A stretch of 53,849 nucleotides of DNA from Deltaproteobacteria bacterium Ga0077550 (GTDB taxonomy: Bacteria; Myxococcota_A; Polyangia; Nannocystales; Nannocystaceae): positions 1 through 53,849 of the forward strand of contig LNFB01000250.1 in assembly GCA_001464385.1 (NCBI GenBank). The letters are read 5' to 3'. The translations under genes were made by a program, and so were the position numbers. The notes beneath the pieces were generated by a model that was not told the origin of the DNA, made no database searches, and saw only the letters and a program-made list of their open reading frames with translations. This document shows, one piece after another, positions 37,861 to 44,744 of this stretch; position 1 is the first letter of the stretch, and each line of letters starts with the position of its first letter.

Positions 37861-38931
37861 TTGCCCCTGCCACCGCACTCCCTGCTCCGCAGCACCCTGC
37901 GCGCGCTGCTCGCCCCGCGTCGCGCCGCAGCGGTGGTTGTCGTCGTGGCGCCGCTGGTGGCAGTGCAGGCGCGCCTGTCCACGGATCCGCGGGCGGGGTG
38001 GCTCGGCCTCGCGATGTGCCTCGCGTGCGTGATGCTGGCGCCGCTGTCGTGGCGGACGTTGTTCCCCGCGGGGGCCCCGCGTCCGCCGACGTGGTCCGCG
38101 CCGTTCGGCCGGCTCATCGTGTACGCGACGATGGGCGCGGGGGTCGTCAGCCTCCTGGGCTTCGCGCTGCCCAGCGCGCTCGCGATGGGTCCCACGCTGA
38201 TGACCACCGACGTCGGCCTGCTGGTCAGCCTCGCGCTGTTCTGGGTCGGCGGTTATGGCCTCGGACGCGACATCGATCTCGAGTCGGGTCTCGCGGAGGC
38301 CCGCGCCGAGATGGCGTGGCTCACCCGCCGCGCCGAGCACTCGCGCCTGCTCGCGCTGCGCACCCAGCTCGATCCACACTTCCTCTTCAACACGCTCAAC
38401 GCGATCGCCGAGTGGTGCCGCGAGGACGGCGAGGTGGCCGAGCGCGCGACGCTGCGGCTGTCGGACATGCTCCGGACGATCCTCGACGCGTCGCGCGTCC
38501 CCACGTGGCCGCTCGAGCGCGAGCTGGCGCTGTGCCGCATGCTGTTCGACCTCCACGCCGTCCGCGATCCCGGCGCCTTCGAGGTCCGCTGGGCCGTGGA
38601 TGATCTGCCTGCGGGCGTCTCGGTGCCGCCGATGATCCTGCTGCCGGTCTGCGAGAACGCGATGAAGCACGGCGTCGGGGCCGGTCATCGCGGGCGCATC
38701 GAGGTCGGCGGGCGGACCCGCGGCGCCGGTCCGACGGCGGGGGTCGAGCTGTGGGTCGACAACCCCGGGCCCTACGCCGGCCCGCGCGAGGGCGGCGAGG
38801 GCATCGCCTCGGTGACCCAGCGCCTCGCGGTCGCCTACGACGGCGCCGCCTCGCTCGTCGTCGAGGGCCGGGGCGACCGCACCCGCGCGACGATGATCCT
38901 GCCCGGCGCCCAACCATTGGAGGACGCATGA
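37861..38931 (+). CDS. LytS/YesM-type sensor histidine kinase
   Basis: 356 aa from a TTG start at 37861, supported by GAGAGG at 37851-37856 and by in-frame continuity. Four membrane segments come first (VVVVVAPLVA, LGLAMCLACVMLAP, VYATMGAGVVSLLGF, VSLALFWVGGYGLG). The His-box is QLDPHFLFNTLNAIAEW with His near residue 176. The N-box is PVCENAMKHG and the G-box GGEGIASVTQRLAVAY, as in the His_kinase (PF06580) class without a classical HisKA dimerisation domain. The stop overlaps the next start (ATGA), so it is a two-gene operon with the LytTR regulator. The signal sensed is unknown. Confidence 0.85.
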   Translation: MPLPPHSLLRSTLRALLAPRRAAAVVVVVAPLVAVQARLSTDPRAGWLGLAMCLACVMLAPLSWRTLFPAGAPRPPTWSAPFGRLIVYATMGAGVVSLLGFALPSALAMGPTLMTTDVGLLVSLALFWVGGYGLGRDIDLESGLAEARAEMAWLTRRAEHSRLLALRTQLDPHFLFNTLNAIAEWCREDGEVAERATLRLSDMLRTILDASRVPTWPLERELALCRMLFDLHAVRDPGAFEVRWAVDDLPAGVSVPPMILLPVCENAMKHGVGAGHRGRIEVGGRTRGAGPTAGVELWVDNPGPYAGPREGGEGIASVTQRLAVAYDGAASLVVEGRGDRTRATMILPGAQPLEDA

Positions 38932-39704
38932 ATCGACTCCGAGTGATCCTGGCCGACGACGAGCTCCTCGCGCGCAAGCGCCTGGTCCGCCTGCTCGAGG
39001 CGATGCCCGAGGTCGAGGTCGTGGGCGTCCACGCCGACGCCGCGGGCCTGCTCGCGCAGCTCGCCGAGGACGCGGTCGACATCGCGGTGCTCGACGTGCA
39101 GATGCCCGGCCTCACCGGCGTCGAGGCCCACGCGCGGATGCCCGAGGGCGGCCCCTTCGTCATCTTCGCCACCGCGCACCCCGAGCACGCGGTGGCGGCG
39201 TTCGAGCTCGGCGCGGTCGACTATGTGCTGAAGCCCATCGACGCGGTGCGCCTCGCCAAAGCGGTGGACCGAGCGCGCGGTCACGTCCTGCGGCGGCGCG
39301 ACGAGCTCGGCCCGCGCATCGGCGACCCCCTCGCGCGGCTGCCGATCGTCACGCACGCCGGTGTGGTCCTCGTCGACTTCGACGACATCAGCCACGCGGA
39401 GTTCGACGGCGTCCTCGTGACCATCCACCGCCGCGGCGGCGAGCCCCTGCTCACCGAGCTCACCCTGCAGGACCTCGCGCAGCGCCTGCCCGAGCCGCGG
39501 TTCGATCGCGTGCACCGGCGCGCGCTGGTCAACCTCGGCGAGGTGACGATGTTGCTGCCGCAGGACACGGGCGGCTTCGTCGCGGTGATGCGCGGCGGCG
39601 GACAGGTCGTCGTCTCGCGGCAGTCCGCGCGGCGCCTGCGGCGGTGGCTCGGGCTCGGGAAGTCGGGCGAGGGCGAGGCCAAGCCGGGGCCGAGCGAATC
39701 GTAG
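38928..39704 (+). CDS. LytTR-family response regulator
   Basis: 258 aa. The receiver domain (1-120) shows Asp9/Asp10 (LADDELLARKRL), phosphoacceptor Asp56 (AVLDVQMPG) and Lys106 (YVLKPID). The LytTR DNA-binding domain starts about residue 150 and includes EPRFDRVHRRALVNLGEV and GGFVAVMRGGGQVVVSRQSA. The GGAGGA at 38919-38924 is a strong ribosome site, and the ATG overlaps the kinase stop. It is the cognate partner of the preceding histidine kinase. Its stop abuts the stop of the convergent GNAT gene with no spacer. Confidence 0.9.
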   Translation: MNRLRVILADDELLARKRLVRLLEAMPEVEVVGVHADAAGLLAQLAEDAVDIAVLDVQMPGLTGVEAHARMPEGGPFVIFATAHPEHAVAAFELGAVDYVLKPIDAVRLAKAVDRARGHVLRRRDELGPRIGDPLARLPIVTHAGVVLVDFDDISHAEFDGVLVTIHRRGGEPLLTELTLQDLAQRLPEPRFDRVHRRALVNLGEVTMLLPQDTGGFVAVMRGGGQVVVSRQSARRLRRWLGLGKSGEGEAKPGPSES

Positions 39705-40559
39705 TCAGCACCGCGCGAGGGGCGGCATCCCGATCGGCGCACGCGTGAACGGCCCGCGGACCATCAACGTGTCAACCGGCTCGCCCGGACGCACCCGCCA
39801 CGCCGCGTCGGGCCAGCGCTCGGGGGCGAAGAACACCTCGACCCTGTCGACGCGACCCGGGGCGCGCGCGAGCAGCTCGTCGAGCGATGGCCAGGCGCGA
39901 CCGACGACGTCGTAGATCTGCAGCAGGCGATCCTCGAGGTCGGCGGCGACGATGATCCCGAGGTCGTCGAGGGCCCACAGCCGGGCGAAGCCGTCGCAGC
40001 CGAGCACCTCGTCGAGCACGAACAGGGGCGCAGCCTCGCCGATGCCGAGGGACTCCGCGACCGGGAGGCGATCGGCGAACGCGGCGTACACCATCGCGAC
40101 GTCCTCGGGGCGGTCGGCGGAGAGCCGGCGCATCGGCGCGGTGCGGCGGCGGTCGTCGACGTCGCGCCACCACACCCACTGCTCGATCGGGCGGAAGCCG
40201 AAGCGGCCGTAGATCGCCGGGTCGTTGGCGTGCAACACGATCGTGGGCGCGAAGGACTCGGCGTGGGCGAGCGCGGCCTCGATCACGCCGCGCGCCAGGC
40301 CGTGGCCGCGGTGCGCCGCCGCGGTGCACACCGCGTGGATGCCCGCGACCGGCGTCGCGACGCCATCGATCACCATCGGGATCTCGAGGACGCCGGCGTG
40401 GGCGACGACCGCGTCGCCGACGGTGTGCTCGAACGCCGTCGACATCGCGAACCAGTCGGCGCCCAGCGGCTCGGCCCGCGCGATCGCGGGGCGCAGCCGC
40501 GGCCAGATCGAGGCGAGCAGCTCGATCCGCGCCCGCTCGCGGGGCGTGCGGTCGGTCAT
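39705..40559 (-). CDS. GNAT acetyltransferase, Eis-like (GNAT plus C-terminal domain)
   Basis: 284 aa. The GNAT acetyl-CoA loop is in AHRGHGLARGVIEAAL (about 88-103), followed by APTIVLHANDPAIYGRFGFRP, the common YxxFGF element. The C-terminal half (from about 155) is a second domain like the SCP2-type extension of Eis acetyltransferases; LRLSADRP and RPEDVAMVYAAF mark it. The length is shorter than mycobacterial Eis (about 400), so the middle GNAT repeat may be missing. The start overlaps the methyltransferase stop (ATGA). The substrate may be an amine or aminoglycoside; no resistance claim is made. Confidence 0.7.
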   Translation of the reverse strand: MTDRTPRERARIELLASIWPRLRPAIARAEPLGADWFAMSTAFEHTVGDAVVAHAGVLEIPMVIDGVATPVAGIHAVCTAAAHRGHGLARGVIEAALAHAESFAPTIVLHANDPAIYGRFGFRPIEQWVWWRDVDDRRRTAPMRRLSADRPEDVAMVYAAFADRLPVAESLGIGEAAPLFVLDEVLGCDGFARLWALDDLGIIVAADLEDRLLQIYDVVGRAWPSLDELLARAPGRVDRVEVFFAPERWPDAAWRVRPGEPVDTLMVRGPFTRAPIGMPPLARC

Positions 40560-41239
40560 GGCGGCGCACCGCCGGGGTCGGGGCGCGCCGGTCGGGGTGT
40601 CAGCGGCAGCACCAGGGCCTCGGCCTTGCGCACGCGCTTGGCCGACAGCTCGACGCCGATCGCGTCGAGACCGAAGGCGTTGGCGACAGCGAGCATGGTC
40701 CCGTGGCCGCAGAACGGATCGACGACGGTGGTCGCGTGCGCGAGGTCGCGGACGAACCGCGCCGCGAACTCGCACGCCGCGGTGCCCATCGCCCGCGGCC
40801 ACGTCATCGCGCCCATGGCGGGCAGCACGTCGGGGCTCGACTGCCCGGGCGCGAGCTTGAGGCCCCGCGAGAAGGCGAGCATATGCGCGTGCGCGGGGCG
40901 ACCGAACGTCGTGGTGCCGGCCGGCGCGCGGCAGACGATCTTGTGGAACACGCAGTGCGCCCCGCTGCGATCGGCGCCCGTGTGCACGAGGTGGCCCTTG
41001 TCGATCCACACGCCCTCGTGCTTGATGTCGCTCTGGTAGAAGACGGCGACGCTGTCGGGGTGCACCCGCGCGCAGATGAGCGCCGCGGTGTCGACGAACC
41101 ATCGCCGCCACGCCGCGAGGTCGAGGCCGACCTCGGAGACGTCGGGCAGCGACGTGACGATCGCGTCCCCGGGCCCGAGCTGCGCCGACTCGAGCCAGGC
41201 CACGCCGTCGCCGTGGTGCACGATCCGCGAGGTCACCAC
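40556..41239 (-). CDS. DNA-methylase-like SAM-dependent methyltransferase, permuted motif order
   Basis: 227 aa from a GTG start. The catalytic-type motif reads VTSLPDVSE (about 28-36), a variant of the TSPPY/DPPY of amino-methyltransferases, in which Tyr is replaced by Asp. The SAM-binding motif TVVDPFCGHGTMLAVANAFG lies near residue 170, that is after the catalytic motif, giving the beta-class order. FCGHGT is close to the FCGTGT of N6-adenine or tRNA-guanine methylases. The substrate may be DNA, RNA or protein. It is 10 bp after the vWA lipoprotein gene and overlaps the GNAT gene, so a coupled pair is likely. Confidence 0.7.
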   Translation of the reverse strand: MVTSRIVHHGDGVAWLESAQLGPGDAIVTSLPDVSEVGLDLAAWRRWFVDTAALICARVHPDSVAVFYQSDIKHEGVWIDKGHLVHTGADRSGAHCVFHKIVCRAPAGTTTFGRPAHAHMLAFSRGLKLAPGQSSPDVLPAMGAMTWPRAMGTAACEFAARFVRDLAHATTVVDPFCGHGTMLAVANAFGLDAIGVELSAKRVRKAEALVLPLTPRPARPDPGGAPP

Positions 41240-41249
41240 CCGCGGTGTA

Positions 41250-42905
41250 TCACACGTCGTCGCACGTCACGCCGGGCTCGGCGACGAGGTCGCACGAGAC
41301 GTCGACGGACGTGCCCGAGGGCACGGGGATGCCCTCGCGGCGCTCGACCACGAGCTCGACGTTGAAGCCGCTGGTCACGCAGTGCGGCGCCATGTCGTCG
41401 ACGAGCTCTTCCGTGGACTGGTTGCGATCGTCGAGCACGCGGTAGCAGGCGTGGACATTGGGCCCCGGGAACGACCAGGCGTCGCCCTCGATCACGCAGG
41501 ACTCGACCGCGCGATCGGGCTCCCCGAGCTCGGCGGGGAACTGCTCGGCGAGCCGACAGCTCGGCTGCACGCCGGCGTCGGGCAGGAGATCGGCGACGCA
41601 GCCCCCGACGCACGAGCGCTCCGAGATCTTGCCGATCGCGCCGGCGATCGCCTCGAGCGCGATGCCGTAGTCGGCCGAGCACACCGAGTAGACGTTGGGC
41701 TCCTCGCCCGCGAACGACTCGACCACCTGGCGCAGCCGCACGTCGGGGATGCCCGGCGGATCGCCGATCGTCTCGGTGCCGACGTTGCATGCTGGACCGA
41801 TGCCGTACTCCTGGTTGAAGTCGACGAACACCGAGTCGGCGAAGAACTGCGCGCCGGTCTCGGGGTAGTCGAGGGGCACGCCGGCGATGAGCGACAGGAA
41901 CACCTGGCCGTTGCCGCCCGCCGACTGCCGCTGCACCGACAGCGCCGAGAGGGCCGACGTGTAGCGATCGAGGGGGTAGAGCATGGCCGCGTCGGGGTCG
42001 TCGGTCGGCAGTCCGGTGAAGTCGAGGTCGACCGGCACGCACTCGTCGTAGACGCCGGGCCCGCCGAGACACTCGACGCCCGCGTTCCAGCACACGGCCG
42101 AGGTCGCGTGGTCCGAGCTCCAGAACACCTCGTTCTGCAGGTCGAACTCGTGCTCGGGCGCCGACGAGCAATCGGCCTCGTCGGTGAGGAAGATGACCGC
42201 GAGCAGGGCGTCGTCGCGCAAGAAGCCGGTCGTGTCGTGCTGGATGACCTGCAGCATCGCCTCGAGCGGCTTCTCGAAGCCGGGCCCGTTGATGCCAGGC
42301 GGCCCGATGCACTGCAGCGCCGAGGCCAGGTCGACGCCGTCGGGCAGGTTGGTCACGCCCTCGCTCTTCTCGACCCACGGTTGGTACAGCTCGAGCACGT
42401 CATAGACGCAGTGATCGAGGCAGCCGCGCTGCTGCTCGTCGATGAACCCGTGCTCCCACTCGAACAGGAAGTCGCCCAGGCGCTGGCGGCAGCTGGTGTT
42501 GGCCAGCGCGCCGTCGGCCGCGGTGGTGGTCACGCCGATGCGGTAGTTGGCGCCGACCTGCTGGGCCTCGAGCACGTCGACGAACGAGCGGAAGCTCTGG
42601 GTCAGCGTGCCCTGCTCGCCGCCCATCGAGCCCGAGTTGTCGACGACGAACAGGATGTCGACGGCGCGGCGCAGTCGCAGCTCGATCGGGCACGTGCCGT
42701 CCTGCTCGCTGCACTTGACCACGCCGGTCGACGTCGACTCGGGCGACGTGGTGTCGGTGATGCTGGGGTCGGGCGAACTCGAGGCCTCGCCGAACTCGTC
42801 GGAGCCCCCGGGCGTCGGGCCCTGCAGGCCCGTGCGACCGCAGGCCGACGCGAGCAGCAGCGCGCCGCCACACCCCGCCATCCATCCACGGACCACCGTC
42901 ACCAT
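41250..42905 (-). CDS. von Willebrand A-type lipoprotein
   Basis: 551 aa from ATG 42905; ATG 42881 is possible and also keeps the lipobox. The signal includes GGALLLASAC, and a Ser/Thr/Asp/Glu linker follows. A vWA domain holds FVVDNSGSMGGEQGT, the MIDAS DxSxS metal-site motif. Further in, VIFLTDEADCSS resembles the distal T/DD elements of a MIDAS site. Many cysteines (at least 14) suggest disulfides in the extracellular part. vWA lipoproteins often mediate adhesion or assembly. No ligand is known. Confidence 0.75.
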   Translation of the reverse strand: MVTVVRGWMAGCGGALLLASACGRTGLQGPTPGGSDEFGEASSSPDPSITDTTSPESTSTGVVKCSEQDGTCPIELRLRRAVDILFVVDNSGSMGGEQGTLTQSFRSFVDVLEAQQVGANYRIGVTTTAADGALANTSCRQRLGDFLFEWEHGFIDEQQRGCLDHCVYDVLELYQPWVEKSEGVTNLPDGVDLASALQCIGPPGINGPGFEKPLEAMLQVIQHDTTGFLRDDALLAVIFLTDEADCSSAPEHEFDLQNEVFWSSDHATSAVCWNAGVECLGGPGVYDECVPVDLDFTGLPTDDPDAAMLYPLDRYTSALSALSVQRQSAGGNGQVFLSLIAGVPLDYPETGAQFFADSVFVDFNQEYGIGPACNVGTETIGDPPGIPDVRLRQVVESFAGEEPNVYSVCSADYGIALEAIAGAIGKISERSCVGGCVADLLPDAGVQPSCRLAEQFPAELGEPDRAVESCVIEGDAWSFPGPNVHACYRVLDDRNQSTEELVDDMAPHCVTSGFNVELVVERREGIPVPSGTSVDVSCDLVAEPGVTCDDV

Positions 42906-42994
42906 CACCGCGACGATCGTGCGCGGTGCGGGCGGGGCCGTCAACGTCGGTGGGGCCGACCCGGCGGGGTGCGGCCGTCGTCCGGGGGGGGATC

Positions 42995-43009
42995 CCCGCC
43001 TTGCGCGGG
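42995..43009. terminator. Small stem-loop after the cyanophycin operon
   Basis: CCCGC (42995-42999) pairs with GCGGG (43005-43009) over a 5-nt loop, 29 bp beyond the last stop of the leftward cyanophycin operon and before the vWA gene. It follows a run of Gs and GGGGATCCCC (42988-42997). It is only 5 bp, so this is a weak terminator candidate. Confidence 0.22.
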
Positions 43010-43037
43010 CGTCAGCGCGGTCGGCGACCGCGCTGCG

Positions 43038-44717
43038 TCACCACAGCGGCGCGCGCTCGGTGTGGGCGAACACGGCGATCGTGTCCCCGGGCCGCGCCCA
43101 CCGCCGCGCGATGGCGACGGCGGTGCGCTCGTCGGGGGCCTCGTCGATCGCGGCAGGATCGATGCCCTCGCCGACGAACGCCGCGCGGAGGATCGCCGGG
43201 ACCTCGCCGACGACGCGGCCGCGCATGTACTCGGGCTGCTCGCGGACGACGACGTGGTCCGGGGCCATGCGGGCGATCTCGCGGGCGAGCGCGGCGAGCA
43301 TCGCGTCGCTGCGGTCGCCGGCCATGCCGAAGGACACGCACAGGCGCCCGGGCTGCTCGCGCCGCAGGGCCGCGACCACGTCGACCTGGTGCCGCAGGCC
43401 GTCGAGGTTGTGGGCGAAGTCCAGCACGACGAGCACGCCGTCGAGCTCGTAGCGCTCGAGCCGGCCGGGGTTGTCCTGGGGATCGCGGCCGAACTCCCGC
43501 AGCGCGCGGAGGATCGCATCGGTGGGCAGGCCCAGCCCGGTGGCGATCGCCGCGACGCCCAGCGCATTCGCGAGGTTGTGCGGCGCGGCGCCCGAGAGCC
43601 CGAGCGTGATCTCGTCGGTGCCGATCAACGGCTCGCGCTTGCTGCCCCGCGCCCGCACGAGCGCGCCGTCGTCGAGCAACCACGCCTCGCCGCCGGCGGC
43701 GAGGTGCTCGAGGACGCGGGGTTGATCCGGCCGCATCGAGAACCACACCTTGGGCGCGGGGAACCGCCACGGTCGCCGCGCGAGCGCCTCGCTGTCGGCC
43801 CCGAGCACCACGAGGCCCTCCGAGTCGACGCAGCCGCCGATGATCGCCTTGACCGAGGCCAGCTCGTCGAGGGTCTGGATGCCGTACTCGCCGAGGTGAT
43901 CGTCGCTGACGTTGGTGATGAGCGCGGCGTCGCAGTGGGGCAGCACGAAGCCGCGGCGCAGCAGGCCGCCACGGGCGGTCTCGAGGACCGCGGCCTGCAG
44001 CTCGGTGCGCCGAAGCAGTCGACGCGCCGCGCCCGGGCCGGTGCAATCGCCGTCCTCGACGATGACGCCGCCGACGACGACGCCGTCGGTCGAGGTGTTG
44101 CCGCTGGTCTGCCCCGCGTAGGCGAACATCCGCGCGAGCCACCGCGTGCACGTGGTCTTGCCGTTGGTGCCGGTCACCGCGACGACCGGGATCGTGCCCA
44201 GGGCCGAGAGGTCGATCGTGTCGGGGTCCGGTACGGCGTCCAGGGGCCAGGTCCGCGAGTACGCGCCCAGGCCCACGCTCACGCCGTCCTCGTCGATGAG
44301 CACGGGCAGGCCCGCGGCCGCGGCCCGGGCCGACAGCCGCACGAGATCGGGCCGACGCTCGGCCTCGATCGCCGCGGCGATGCGCGCGGCCTCGACCTCG
44401 AGCGCCGGCGCCGGCTCGCCGCCCAGGCTCGCCGCCGCGCAGAGCAGCGCCCACTCGTTGGCCTCGGTCGCGGCGTACAGCGCGTCGAAGGGCGCCGAGA
44501 AGCCGACCGCCGCGCCGCGCTCGTCGGCGAACGGCCGCACGAAGCGGGTCTCGTCCGACCAGCCGACCGCGTCGAGCATGCGCGTGATCGCGTCGTCCCA
44601 CGCCGAGATGACGGCGTCGGCCGTCTCGCCGGGATCGAACTGCACCTCCGCGATCGCGGCCGGGACGCGCAGCTGGAGGTTGGGCCCCGTCAGCCGCCTG
44701 GAGTCGACGAGCTTCAT
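43038..44717 (-). CDS. Mur-ligase-fold cyanophycin-synthetase-like paralogue without ATP-grasp domain
   Basis: 559 aa. The N-terminus MKLVDSRRLTGPNLQL resembles the start of CphA. Residues up to about 180 carry no ATP-grasp motifs, and the Mur-ligase domain then begins: VVAVTGTNGKTTCTRWLARM (P-loop, about 180-199), ETARGGLLRRG, ITNVSDDHLGEYG and LDFAHNLDGLRHQ. This is a shortened CphA-type ligase, similar to the CphA' or accessory Mur ligases reported beside cphA in some bacteria. It is 27 bp after cphA on the same strand. It probably helps polymer synthesis or modifies it; activity alone is unproven. Confidence 0.78.
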   Translation of the reverse strand: MKLVDSRRLTGPNLQLRVPAAIAEVQFDPGETADAVISAWDDAITRMLDAVGWSDETRFVRPFADERGAAVGFSAPFDALYAATEANEWALLCAAASLGGEPAPALEVEAARIAAAIEAERRPDLVRLSARAAAAGLPVLIDEDGVSVGLGAYSRTWPLDAVPDPDTIDLSALGTIPVVAVTGTNGKTTCTRWLARMFAYAGQTSGNTSTDGVVVGGVIVEDGDCTGPGAARRLLRRTELQAAVLETARGGLLRRGFVLPHCDAALITNVSDDHLGEYGIQTLDELASVKAIIGGCVDSEGLVVLGADSEALARRPWRFPAPKVWFSMRPDQPRVLEHLAAGGEAWLLDDGALVRARGSKREPLIGTDEITLGLSGAAPHNLANALGVAAIATGLGLPTDAILRALREFGRDPQDNPGRLERYELDGVLVVLDFAHNLDGLRHQVDVVAALRREQPGRLCVSFGMAGDRSDAMLAALAREIARMAPDHVVVREQPEYMRGRVVGEVPAILRAAFVGEGIDPAAIDEAPDERTAVAIARRWARPGDTIAVFAHTERAPLW

Positions 44718-44744
44718 CGTGGTCCGTGGAATCCGAGCACTGGG

